64,000 bases of DNA, from assembly GCA_051005695.1 (NCBI GenBank), contig JBPCJC010000018.1, forward strand, positions 48,379-112,378, given 5' to 3'. Of this stretch, positions 32,682 through 40,905 are shown one piece after another. Numbering within the stretch: the first letter of the stretch is position 1; every line of letters begins with the position of its first letter. A model generated the notes under the pieces. It was given only the letters and a program-made list of their open reading frames with translations, had not been told where the DNA came from and did no database searches. The translations under genes and the position numbers were made by a program. The DNA comes from JACCTI01 sp051005695. GTDB lineage: Bacteria; Verrucomicrobiota; Verrucomicrobiia; Chthoniobacterales; UBA10450.

Positions 32682-33209
32682 CTAACGAGTAGTTGGCCGG
32701 ATGGGCGTGGTCTTGCCAAGCAGCTTGCCGCGGCCATCGTAAACCGCGTAGCCGGTCTGCTTGCCGTCGGGATCGTAGTTATAAACGATTTTGTGCTCGA
32801 CGACGCCATCCTTGGTTAGCTGGGTTTCTTCGTTCAACCGGCCCGCAGGATCGTACTTGTAGCGGCTCTTGAAAAGAAACTCGCCGCGCGCTCCATAGAT
32901 CACGCCGCTGGCGAAGCGTCCGGCATCATCGAGGACGTAAAGGGTTTTACCTGCTGGTTTCCCCTCCACGCTGGTGGTCGTGGCGGTCGCTTTGTGATTT
33001 GCGGGATCGAACTGATAAGCCGTGCGTGAGCCGTCTTCGTTCACCTTCAAGGTCACGCGGACCGCGTCGTTGGATGACGGCGTTTGCAGTTGCGCGGGTG
33101 CGAGCGGGACCCACGCCATCGCGGCGAAGAAAAAGGTGACCGCAAGCCTCCGCGGTAAACGGAATCGCGCGCGCCCATAAGATTCCCGTGAAATAGCCAT
33201 AAAATTCAT
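32682..33209 (-). CDS. Exported protein with YD/RHS-like repeats
   Basis: 175 aa from ATG 33209 (a second ATG lies 9 bp on). A signal peptide (RRLAVTFFFAAMAWVPLAPA, cut about residue 33) is followed by short repeats of the type YxYDPxGRLxxE: FDPANHKATATT, YKYDPAGRLNEETQ and YNYDPDGKQTGYAVYDGRG, which resemble YD/RHS repeats. Likely a small exported beta-structure protein of unknown role. It is divergent from mraZ. The TAG stop lies in an exact dispersed 9-mer (32680-32688). Confidence 0.65.
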   Translation of the reverse strand: MNFMAISRESYGRARFRLPRRLAVTFFFAAMAWVPLAPAQLQTPSSNDAVRVTLKVNEDGSRTAYQFDPANHKATATTTSVEGKPAGKTLYVLDDAGRFASGVIYGARGEFLFKSRYKYDPAGRLNEETQLTKDGVVEHKIVYNYDPDGKQTGYAVYDGRGKLLGKTTPIRPTTR

Positions 33210-33223
33210 TGACCCTTGGTACG

Positions 33224-33261
33224 GAAGGTGGTTAGAAATGGGGCGAAGTGGATCGAAGTGG
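33224..33261 (+). promoter_or_regulatory. MraZ operator: four (A/G)TGG boxes at exact 10-bp spacing
   Basis: Boxes GTGG, ATGG, GTGG and GTGG begin at 33228, 33238, 33248 and 33258, three of them within GAA(A/G)TGG units. MraZ is known to bind TGGGN-type repeats with one helical turn between them upstream of its own gene. The array ends 20 bp before the mraZ ATG and lies between mraZ and the divergent gene, so it probably controls the whole division and cell-wall operon by autorepression. Confidence 0.8.
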
Positions 33262-33281
33262 CAAGATCCTCCTCCGGCCGT

Positions 33282-33737
33282 ATGGCATCCGATTCGCAGT
33301 CTCAAACATTTTACGCCGGAGAATATCGTCATTCGATCGACGAGAAGAACCGTATCACGGTTCCGTCGCGTTGGCGCAGTGAAGAAGGCGCGGAATTCAT
33401 TCTTCTCGCCGAAGCCCAAAGCCAGTGCCTGCTCGTCATGTCGGCTCCGGAGTTCGAGCGGATGAGCACAGCGGCGGGCGCGCATCCATCGGTCAGCGCC
33501 CGGGACGCGCGCGTTTTTGCGCGGCAGTTGCATGCCCGTTCCCTCCACGGCTCGATGGATAAACAGGGCCGGCTGGTGTTACCGGAAGGACTTTGCAAAC
33601 AGCTCGGCTTGAAAGGCGAGGTCGCACTCGTCGGCGGCCGTGGTCGTTTTGAAATCTGGAATGCGCAGAAGTGGAAGCGCGCACACGAGGAGGAAACGCC
33701 TACCTACCAACACGTGGCCAACGTCATCGGGCTGTAA
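33282..33737 (+). CDS. mraZ: Transcriptional regulator MraZ
   Basis: 151 aa, two SpoVT/AbrB-like (MraZ) units. The first is around FYAGEYRHSIDEKNRITVPS and the second around LHGSMDKQGRLVLPEGLCKQ, each with the DxxGR-like turn. It is the first gene of the dcw operon and normally represses it. I choose ATG 33282 because homology starts there and the upstream open frame (to 33216) would place the operator inside the coding region. rsmH follows after about 96 bp or less, depending on its start. Confidence 0.92.
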   Translation: MASDSQSQTFYAGEYRHSIDEKNRITVPSRWRSEEGAEFILLAEAQSQCLLVMSAPEFERMSTAAGAHPSVSARDARVFARQLHARSLHGSMDKQGRLVLPEGLCKQLGLKGEVALVGGRGRFEIWNAQKWKRAHEEETPTYQHVANVIGL

Positions 33738-33833
33738 CGGGAAGCGCGTCGGAAAATGATGAACGCATTGTTATTTGAGCGCCCCATCTGGTTCGCCACC
33801 GGCCCGCTCGCGATCGAAGAGGAAGCGCACGAA

Positions 33834-34757
33834 ATGGAGGACTTCACCTATCACCGGCCGGTGCTCGTCAACGAAGTGCTCGAGCTGCTTTCGCCGCGCG
33901 CCGGCGCGCTCATCGTCGATGGGACCTGCGGCGGCGGCGGGCATACCGAAGCGATCTTGCAGACGGGCGCGGATGTTCTCGCGCTCGATCAGGATCCCGA
34001 TGCGATCGCCTACGCGGGCGAACGCCTCGCGCAATTCGGCAGTCGCGTCACCTTGCACCAGGTAAATTTCCGCGACGCCGCGAGTGTCCTCGATCAGTTG
34101 GGAATCACCGCCATCGGCGGCGCTCTGCTCGACCTCGGAGTTTCCTCACGGCAACTCGAAAACGCTGAGCGCGGTTTCAGCCTGCAGCGCAACGGCCCGC
34201 TCGACATGCGGATGGATCCGCGGCGCGAGACCACCGCCGCCGACGTGGTCAATAATTACAGCGAAGAGGAACTGACTCAGCTTTTCCGCGAGCTCGGCGA
34301 AGAACCGGCGGCGCGCCGAATTGCCAGCCAGCTGGTCAAGCAGCGCAAGACCGCGCCGTTCACCGAGACTGCGCAGCTCGCGCGCGCGGTCGAAAAAATT
34401 GTCTGGCGCCACGGCCGCAAACATCCCGCGACCCAGGTTTTCCAGGCGCTGCGGATGGAAGTGAACCAGGAACTGCGCGCGCTCGAGGATGGGCTGCTTG
34501 CCCTAACGAGTCGTTTGGAAACGGGCGCGCGTTTCGCGGTCATCACCTTCCACTCGCTGGAAGATCGGATCGTGAAAAATTTCTTTCGCGATCGCGCGCG
34601 CAAGTTTCTCGATCGCCCGGAGTGGCCGGAGCCGCGGCCGAATCCCGATTTCGCTTTTCAGCTCATCACCCACAAACCCGTGGAGCCGGGCGAATCCGAG
34701 CAGCGGACAAACCCGCGTTCCCGGAGCGCGAAGTTGCGCGTCGCCGAGAAAATCTAA
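33834..34757 (+). CDS. rsmH: 16S rRNA (cytosine1402-N4)-methyltransferase
   Basis: Methylates N4 of C1402 in the ribosomal P site using SAM. 307 aa from ATG 33834 (MEDFTYHRPVLVNEVLELLS), the family's usual start; GAGGAAG lies 8-14 bp upstream. An in-frame ATG at 33756 would add 26 residues without homology. Motifs: VDGTCGGGGHTEAIL (SAM site) and ALLDLGVSSRQLENAERGFS; the C-terminus ends PRSRSAKLRVAEKI as usual. The stop TAA overlaps the ftsL-like start (TAATG). Confidence 0.94.
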   Translation: MEDFTYHRPVLVNEVLELLSPRAGALIVDGTCGGGGHTEAILQTGADVLALDQDPDAIAYAGERLAQFGSRVTLHQVNFRDAASVLDQLGITAIGGALLDLGVSSRQLENAERGFSLQRNGPLDMRMDPRRETTAADVVNNYSEEELTQLFRELGEEPAARRIASQLVKQRKTAPFTETAQLARAVEKIVWRHGRKHPATQVFQALRMEVNQELRALEDGLLALTSRLETGARFAVITFHSLEDRIVKNFFRDRARKFLDRPEWPEPRPNPDFAFQLITHKPVEPGESEQRTNPRSRSAKLRVAEKI

Positions 34758-35125
34758 TGAATCGATCCCGCCGCAAACAGCTCAACCCGATCGACGCGCC
34801 TTCGCTCGCGCGTTGGATCGTCCTGGCCGCTTTCCTCGCCCTCACCGGGCTGATTTACGTTTACCTCAACGTGCAGCTTCACCACCTCGGCGATCGCAAA
34901 AGCGCGCTCGAAATCCAGCTCGCGAACCTGCGTTCGGAATACGAAACCGCCACCGTCCAAAAGGAGGCTTTGATTTCATATTCCGCCTTACAGCGACGCT
35001 GGAAGGAAGGCTATTTGAAGATGGAGCAGATCAAGGATCAGGACATCGTTCGCCTTACTTCCTCGCCCAATCCGCTCGCGGAGGACGCCATTCAACCTGT
35101 CGTTAACCAACGCTCCGGGAGATGA
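34757..35125 (+). CDS. ftsL: FtsL-like division protein
   Basis: 122 aa: short basic cytoplasmic N-terminus (NRSRRKQL), one membrane helix (about residues 21-42), then a coiled-coil-prone segment (LHHLGDRKSALEIQLANLRS). Size, topology and position between rsmH and ftsI are those of FtsL, which forms the FtsQLB bridge in the divisome; sequence conservation of FtsL is always low. ATG 34757 overlaps the rsmH stop and the end overlaps ftsI by 4 bp (ATGA). Confidence 0.8.
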   Translation: MNRSRRKQLNPIDAPSLARWIVLAAFLALTGLIYVYLNVQLHHLGDRKSALEIQLANLRSEYETATVQKEALISYSALQRRWKEGYLKMEQIKDQDIVRLTSSPNPLAEDAIQPVVNQRSGR

Positions 35126-36888
35126 AGTGGAACAGCCGGAGTCGTTGTGCGCTGGTCTGTATCGCCTTCACGGCAATCTTCAGCCTCTTCTCCTTTCGGC
35201 TGGTTTATTTGCAGCTCATCAAGCACGACGAATACGCCGCGCTGGCCGCGCGACAGAACGTCCGCACGGACGAAATTTTTGCCGATCGCGGGACGATCGT
35301 GGACGCGAATAACGCCGTCCTCGCGCAGAACATTCCCGGCCAGACCGTCATCCTCGACGCCACCCAGGTGACCGATCCGGATCGCCTCGTGCCGCTGCTC
35401 GCGCAGGCCTTGGAAATTCCGGCCGCGGAGATCGCGGAAAAGTTGCGCGAAAAGCGCGCCTACATCGTCCTGAAACACGCCGTTCCGGAATCCATCACGA
35501 TCGCGCTCGGGCAAAAACTCGCGGCCGAGAAATTGAAAAAGGGCGTGCACTTCAAGCACGACGACGTCCGCGTTTATCCGAACGGCCCGATGCTTTGCCA
35601 CGTCATCGGTTTCACAAATTTCGAGCACCAGGGCGTGCAGGGAATCGAGGCCTCGATGGATGGTTATCTCCGCGGCGAAAATGGCTACCGCTCTATCGAG
35701 AAGCAAAATGGCGGCAAGGAAATCGTCTCCTATCGCGGCCAGGAACGCGCCCCGCGTGATGGCAGCAAAGTGCAGCTCACGATCGACCTCAATCTGCAAA
35801 ACATCGTCGAGAACGCGATCGATGAGGCGATGAAAAAATACACGCCCTTGAAGGCCACCATCATCCTGATGCGGCCCGAAACCGGCGAGATCCTGGCCAT
35901 GGCCAATCGCCCGAATTTCGACCTCAACCAACGCTCCGAGGCGAAGCCCGAGCAGATGAAAAACCGCGCGATCCTCGACGTTCTAGAGCCGGGCTCGACT
36001 TTCAAGATCGTGACCGTGGGAGCCGCGCTGAACGAACGCAAAGTGCGGTCCGATTCGATCATCTTCTGCGAAAACGGCGCCTGGAATTACGGCGGAAAAG
36101 TGCTCCACGATCACGGCCACGGCTACGGCGAATTGAGCGTGCAGGACATCCTCGTGCACTCGAGTAACATCGGCGCGGCCAAGCTCGCGCTCTCGCTCGG
36201 CGAGCAAAAATTTTACGAATACATCCGCACGTTCGGATTCGGCGAACGCACCGGAATCGACCTGCCGGGAGAGAGTCCGGGAATACTCGCGACGCCGCAA
36301 AAGTGGAGCAAGGTCAGCATTACTCGCATCGCGATGGGCCAGGGAATTAGCGTCACGCCATTGCAAATGACGGTCGCGATGGCCGCGATCGCGAACGGCG
36401 GAAAATTAGTCACGCCGCAAATTATTAAATCCATTACCGCGCCCGACGGCCGGGTGCTCAGTCGTTTTCAGCCCACGATTTTGCGTCAGGTGATTTCGCC
36501 GCAAACCGCGGCCGAGGTTAGCCTCGCCTTGCGCGGCGTCGTCAGTGAACGGGGCACCGCGAAGAACGCCGCCGTCCCCGGTTTCACCATCGCCGGCAAA
36601 ACCGGAACCGCGCAAAAGCTGGTCAACGGCTTTTACGATTCGCAGCGCACCGTCGTTTCCTTCTGCGGTTACCTGCCCGCAGATCATCCGGAATTCGTCG
36701 GCTTTGTCGTGCTCGATGATCCGCATACCGAGACGCGTGCGGAAAATTTCGGTGGCGCACTGGCCGGTCCGATCTTCGCGAGCGTCGCCGAGAAGGCCGC
36801 ACGTTATCTCAATCTTGAGCCGCATGAGGAACTCAGCAAAGCCGTCTCGACTGGGCAGGTTGCCTTAACCAATGCCGCCCGCCGTTGA
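35122..36888 (+). CDS. ftsI: Peptidoglycan transpeptidase FtsI (PBP3-type)
   Basis: 588 aa class B penicillin-binding protein that cross-links septal peptidoglycan with FtsW. N-terminal membrane anchor (about residues 8-28), pedestal domain, then the transpeptidase: nucleophile S292 in PGSTFK295, the SSN motif (VHSSNIGAAKLAL) and KTGTAQKLVNGFYDS. No PASTA domains. The stop overlaps murE by 17 bp if murE starts at 36872. Confidence 0.93.
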   Translation: MKWNSRSRCALVCIAFTAIFSLFSFRLVYLQLIKHDEYAALAARQNVRTDEIFADRGTIVDANNAVLAQNIPGQTVILDATQVTDPDRLVPLLAQALEIPAAEIAEKLREKRAYIVLKHAVPESITIALGQKLAAEKLKKGVHFKHDDVRVYPNGPMLCHVIGFTNFEHQGVQGIEASMDGYLRGENGYRSIEKQNGGKEIVSYRGQERAPRDGSKVQLTIDLNLQNIVENAIDEAMKKYTPLKATIILMRPETGEILAMANRPNFDLNQRSEAKPEQMKNRAILDVLEPGSTFKIVTVGAALNERKVRSDSIIFCENGAWNYGGKVLHDHGHGYGELSVQDILVHSSNIGAAKLALSLGEQKFYEYIRTFGFGERTGIDLPGESPGILATPQKWSKVSITRIAMGQGISVTPLQMTVAMAAIANGGKLVTPQIIKSITAPDGRVLSRFQPTILRQVISPQTAAEVSLALRGVVSERGTAKNAAVPGFTIAGKTGTAQKLVNGFYDSQRTVVSFCGYLPADHPEFVGFVVLDDPHTETRAENFGGALAGPIFASVAEKAARYLNLEPHEELSKAVSTGQVALTNAARR

Positions 36889-38401
36889 GCGCATCACGCC
36901 GGCTTGCCTACACCTCATGCTGCTCAAAAATCTCCTCACCGCGATCGAACCCCGCGCCGTTCTCGGCGCAGTCGATCGTCCGGTTGAAAGCGTCGCCTAC
37001 GATTCGCGGCGCGTACAGAAGAATGCGCTCTTCGTCGCCCTGCGCGGAGAGAAAAGTGATGGCCACCAGTTCATTGATCAGGCGATCGAGAAAGGCGCTT
37101 CCGTGATCGTGACCGAGCGCGAATGCCAGCAATCACGCGCCACCTGCGTACAGGTTCCGAACACCCGCACCGCTCTCGCGGATCTGGCTGCGGCCTTTTA
37201 CGAACGCCCCACACGTCGGCTGAAAATGGCCGGCGTCACCGGGACGAATGGAAAAACCACGACCACATTTTTGATCAAGCACATTTGCGAGAACGCGGGC
37301 ATGCGCTGTGGTTTGATCGGCACGGTGCGCTACGAAATCGCCGAGCGCGTTTTGCCCGCCGCGCGCACCACCCCGGAAGCGCTCGAAGTGCAGGAGTTGC
37401 TCGCGCAAATGCTCAACGCCGGCTGCAAAGCCGCGGCCATGGAAGTCTCCTCGCACGCGCTCGCGCAGGATCGCACCCGCGGGCTCGAATGGGACGTCGC
37501 CGTCTTTACCAACCTGACCCAGGACCATCTCGATTTTCACGGGACGATGGAGAAATATTTCGAGTCGAAACTGAAACTCTTCACCGACCTCGCGCGACAA
37601 ACCGCGAAGAAAAAAGCGGTCGCGATCGTGAACCTCGACGATCGCTACGGCCCGCAGTTGATCGCTCGCCTAACGAGTGGTTTCCCGGTGATCACCTACG
37701 GCATGGGCGCGCGCGCAGATTTTCGCGCCTCGAATTATCGGCCGGAATTTGGCGGCACCACCTACCAGCTCGACGCCCAGGGCAAAAGCTATCTGGTGCG
37801 GGTCCCCCTCATCGGCCGCTTCAATGTCGCTAACTCGTTAGCTGCGCTCGCCGCCGCCAATGTCCTCGGGGTCAGTTTGCGCGCCGCCGTTCTCAGCCTC
37901 GCGAAATCGCCGCAGGTTCCGGGACGTCTCGAGGCGGTGCCGGCGAAACGGCAATTTCAGGTCTTCGTCGATTACGCGCACACGCCGGATGCCTTGCTCA
38001 ATGTCCTCAAAACTGTGCGCGAACTTTCGCCGCGAAAGTTGATCGTCGTTTTCGGTTGCGGCGGAGATCGCGACCGCCAAAAGCGCGTGCTCATGGCCCG
38101 CGCGGCGGACGAGAACGCCGATTTCAGCATCATCACTTCCGATAATCCGCGAAAAGAAAATCCCGAGGCGATCATCGCCGAAATCGAGAAGGGGATGCGG
38201 AGCGAGCGCTACGAAAAAATCCCCGATCGCGCGCAAGCGATCGCGCGCGCCATCGCGCTCGCCCAGCCGCGCGACATCGTGGTCATCGCCGGCAAAGGCC
38301 ACGAGACCTACCAGGAGTTTGCCGATCACACCATTCCCTTTGACGACCTCCAGGTCGCGCGCCGCGCGCTCGAGGATAACCCGATGGAGTTCACTCGTTA
38401 G
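36872..38401 (+). CDS. murE: UDP-MurNAc-tripeptide ligase MurE, DAP-type
   Basis: Adds the third residue to UDP-MurNAc-L-Ala-D-Glu. 509 aa. The ATP loop is GVTGTNGKTTTTF; the amino-acid specificity loop reads SDNPRKENP, the DNPR signature of meso-diaminopimelate ligases, so the cell wall should be DAP-type. ATG 36872 is used; ATG 36917 (MLLKNLLTAI) is an alternative nearer to the conserved start. The TAG stop lies in an exact dispersed 9-mer (38395-38403), and another copy at 37668 is read as Leu-Thr-Ser. Confidence 0.95.
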   Translation: MPPAVERITPACLHLMLLKNLLTAIEPRAVLGAVDRPVESVAYDSRRVQKNALFVALRGEKSDGHQFIDQAIEKGASVIVTERECQQSRATCVQVPNTRTALADLAAAFYERPTRRLKMAGVTGTNGKTTTTFLIKHICENAGMRCGLIGTVRYEIAERVLPAARTTPEALEVQELLAQMLNAGCKAAAMEVSSHALAQDRTRGLEWDVAVFTNLTQDHLDFHGTMEKYFESKLKLFTDLARQTAKKKAVAIVNLDDRYGPQLIARLTSGFPVITYGMGARADFRASNYRPEFGGTTYQLDAQGKSYLVRVPLIGRFNVANSLAALAAANVLGVSLRAAVLSLAKSPQVPGRLEAVPAKRQFQVFVDYAHTPDALLNVLKTVRELSPRKLIVVFGCGGDRDRQKRVLMARAADENADFSIITSDNPRKENPEAIIAEIEKGMRSERYEKIPDRAQAIARAIALAQPRDIVVIAGKGHETYQEFADHTIPFDDLQVARRALEDNPMEFTR

Positions 38402-38406
38402 GCAAA

Positions 38407-39804
38407 ATGGATCCGCTTTCGCTTTCGCAAATCGTGGCGTTCGCCGGGGGTTCGCTCGCGTCGGGCAACCCCGGCGCGATGGTCGCGCGCATCAGCACCG
38501 ATTCGCGCACGCTTCAGGCCGGCGATCTTTTCGTTCCCATTCGCGGGGAGAATTTCGACGGCCACAAATTCATCGAGCAGGCGGCGGAGCGCGGCGCCGT
38601 CGGCGCGTTGGTCGAACAGAGTTGGCGCAGCCAAGTCCCGATTTCTTTCGCGCTCATCCGCGTCGCGGACACGCTGGTCGGCTATCAAAATATCGCCGCC
38701 GCTTATCGGCGATCGCTCCCGCTAAAGGTCATCGCCATCACCGGCAGCAACGGCAAAACGAGCACGAAAGATTTTGTCGCATCGGCGCTCGGTTCGCGTT
38801 TTCACGTCACCAAGACCGAAGGTAATTTCAACAATCACATCGGCCTGCCGCGAACAATTCTGGAAGCGAATTCCGAGCATGAAATCGCGGTTTGGGAATT
38901 GGGGATGAACCATCCGGGCGAGATCGCGGTCCTTGCGAAAATCGCCGCGCCCGACGTCGGCATCATTACCAACATCGGGATCGCCCACATCGAGTTCATG
39001 GGTTCGCGCGAAGCGATCGCGCAGGAAAAAGGTGCGCTCGCGGAAGCGCTCGGCCGCGCGGGCACGCTCATTTTGAATGCGGACGATCCTTTCAGTGAAG
39101 GGATCGCGCAGCGCACCGGGGCGCAGACAATTCTCGCCGGAATCGAGCGCGGCGCCGTCCGCGCGGAAGACGTCAGCCAGAGCGCGAGCGGGTCCGAGTT
39201 CACCATCCTCGAAGGGGCGCATCGTTGTCGCGCGCAATTGCCGGTGCCGGGTCTGCACATGGTGCAGAATGCCATCCTCGCGGTCGCGGCCGGCCGCGCG
39301 CTCGGAGTTTCGCTGGAAGATTGCGCCGCCGGCCTGGCCTCGACTCCCCTAACGAAAGCTCGCCTGCAACTGCGCGAAATCCGCGGCGTGCAATTTCTCG
39401 ACGACAGCTACAACGCCAATCCGGAGTCGATGAAAGCGGCGTTGCGCACGCTCATGGAATTGGACGCCGACGGCCAGCGGATCGCGGTTCTCGGCCACAT
39501 GGCCGAACTCGGAACCGAATCGGCGCGCGGGCACGCTGAAGTCGGCGAAGCCGCGGCCGCTCTGCGCATCGATTATCTTATTAGCGTCGGCGAACTCGGC
39601 GTGGCCATCGCCGAAGCCGCGCGCCAAGCCGGGCTCGAAAAAGTCAGGCATGTCGAAACACCGGCGCAGGCCGCCGAAATTCTTTTTGAGATCACCACGG
39701 CCGGTGATCTCGTTTTGGTCAAGGGAAGCCGTTCCGCCAAAACCGAGCGCGTGCTCGAAGAATTCAGCAGCCAGCAACCTTCAACGATCGGGGCTGCGCC
39801 ATGA
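38407..39804 (+). CDS. murF: UDP-MurNAc-tripeptide D-Ala-D-Ala ligase
   Basis: 465 aa. Adds the D-Ala-D-Ala dipeptide made by Ddl, completing the pentapeptide precursor. ATP loop AITGSNGKTSTKDFVA; FNNHIGLPRTIL, DSYNANPESMKAAL and VKGSRSAKTERVLE are the family blocks. It starts 5 bp after murE and overlaps mraY by 4 bp. No exact dispersed 9-mer lies inside it; a one-mismatch copy is at 39346-39354. Confidence 0.95.
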   Translation: MDPLSLSQIVAFAGGSLASGNPGAMVARISTDSRTLQAGDLFVPIRGENFDGHKFIEQAAERGAVGALVEQSWRSQVPISFALIRVADTLVGYQNIAAAYRRSLPLKVIAITGSNGKTSTKDFVASALGSRFHVTKTEGNFNNHIGLPRTILEANSEHEIAVWELGMNHPGEIAVLAKIAAPDVGIITNIGIAHIEFMGSREAIAQEKGALAEALGRAGTLILNADDPFSEGIAQRTGAQTILAGIERGAVRAEDVSQSASGSEFTILEGAHRCRAQLPVPGLHMVQNAILAVAAGRALGVSLEDCAAGLASTPLTKARLQLREIRGVQFLDDSYNANPESMKAALRTLMELDADGQRIAVLGHMAELGTESARGHAEVGEAAAALRIDYLISVGELGVAIAEAARQAGLEKVRHVETPAQAAEILFEITTAGDLVLVKGSRSAKTERVLEEFSSQQPSTIGAAP

Positions 39805-40901
39805 TGTACTACCTCCATCATTTCGGCGCGCAGGTTCCGGGGCTCAACGTTTTCACCTACGTCACTTTTCGCGCCGTCGCGGCTGCGATCACCGCTTTCG
39901 CGATCTCGTTAGTCTGCGGAAATTTTGTCATCCGGAAATTGATCTCGCTCAAAATCGGGCAGCCAATCCGGACAGCCGCGGAAGTGCATCGGCTCGCAGA
40001 ATTGCACGGCGGAAAAAAAGGCGTCCCGACGATGGGCGGCGTCCTCATCATTGCCGCGGTTTGCATCGCCAGTATTCTCTGGGCGCGGCCGGATAATCGT
40101 TTTGTCTGGCTGGCGCTTTTCGCGATGGCCGTGCTCGGCGGGCTCGGGTTTGCCGATGATTATCTCAAGGTCACGAAGAAGCGCTCGGACGGCATTAGCG
40201 GGCGGATCAAACTGCTCGTGCAACTCGCGGTTGCCGCGGCCGTGACCACGGTTTTTCTCACCAGCCCGTTACTCGAAGTGCAGGCGCGCTCGTTATACCT
40301 GCCGTTTTTCAAAGCGCCGGTGATTGCCGACATGGGCTTGTTCACCTTTGTCTTTTTCGCGCTCGTCATCGCCGGTTCATCGAACGCGGTCAACCTGACC
40401 GACGGCCTCGACGGGCTGGCCATTGGTTGCACCATCACCGTCGCGTTTGCCTACGCGCTGCTCGCATATGCCGGTGGAAATTTTCGGATCGCGGAATACT
40501 TGCAGGTTCCATTTTATCCGTTCACCGGCGAGCTCACCGTCGTCTGCGCGGCTCTCGTCGGCGCGGGTCTCGGGTTCCTTTGGTTCAACTGTCATCCGGC
40601 AAAAGTTTTCATGGGCGACACCGGCTCGCTCGCGATCGGCGGACTCATCGGCGTGGTCGCGATTTGTTGTAAACAGGAACTGCTCCTCGCAGTTGTCGGC
40701 GGTGTTTTTGTGATCGAAGCGACCTCGGTCATTCTGCAGGTCCTGAGTTTCAAGCTCACCGGCAAACGCATCTTCGCGATGTCGCCGATTCATCATCATT
40801 TCGAGCTCAGCGGTTGGAAGGAAAACACCGTCATCGTGCGCTTCTGGATTCTTTCCGCGGTCTTCGCGCTCCTTGGCCTCGCTACTTTGAAACTGCGTTA
40901 A
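39801..40901 (+). CDS. mraY: Phospho-MurNAc-pentapeptide transferase
   Basis: Transfers phospho-MurNAc-pentapeptide to undecaprenyl phosphate, giving lipid I. 366 aa, ten membrane helices. The diagnostic motifs are GGLGFADDYLKVTKKRSDGI (Mg-binding Asp pair), NAVNLTDGLDGLAIG, and VFMGDTGSLAIGG, with the HHHFE motif as SPIHHHFELSGW. ATG 39801 overlaps the murF stop. Confidence 0.96.
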   Translation: MMYYLHHFGAQVPGLNVFTYVTFRAVAAAITAFAISLVCGNFVIRKLISLKIGQPIRTAAEVHRLAELHGGKKGVPTMGGVLIIAAVCIASILWARPDNRFVWLALFAMAVLGGLGFADDYLKVTKKRSDGISGRIKLLVQLAVAAAVTTVFLTSPLLEVQARSLYLPFFKAPVIADMGLFTFVFFALVIAGSSNAVNLTDGLDGLAIGCTITVAFAYALLAYAGGNFRIAEYLQVPFYPFTGELTVVCAALVGAGLGFLWFNCHPAKVFMGDTGSLAIGGLIGVVAICCKQELLLAVVGGVFVIEATSVILQVLSFKLTGKRIFAMSPIHHHFELSGWKENTVIVRFWILSAVFALLGLATLKLR

Positions 40902-40905
40902 CCCG

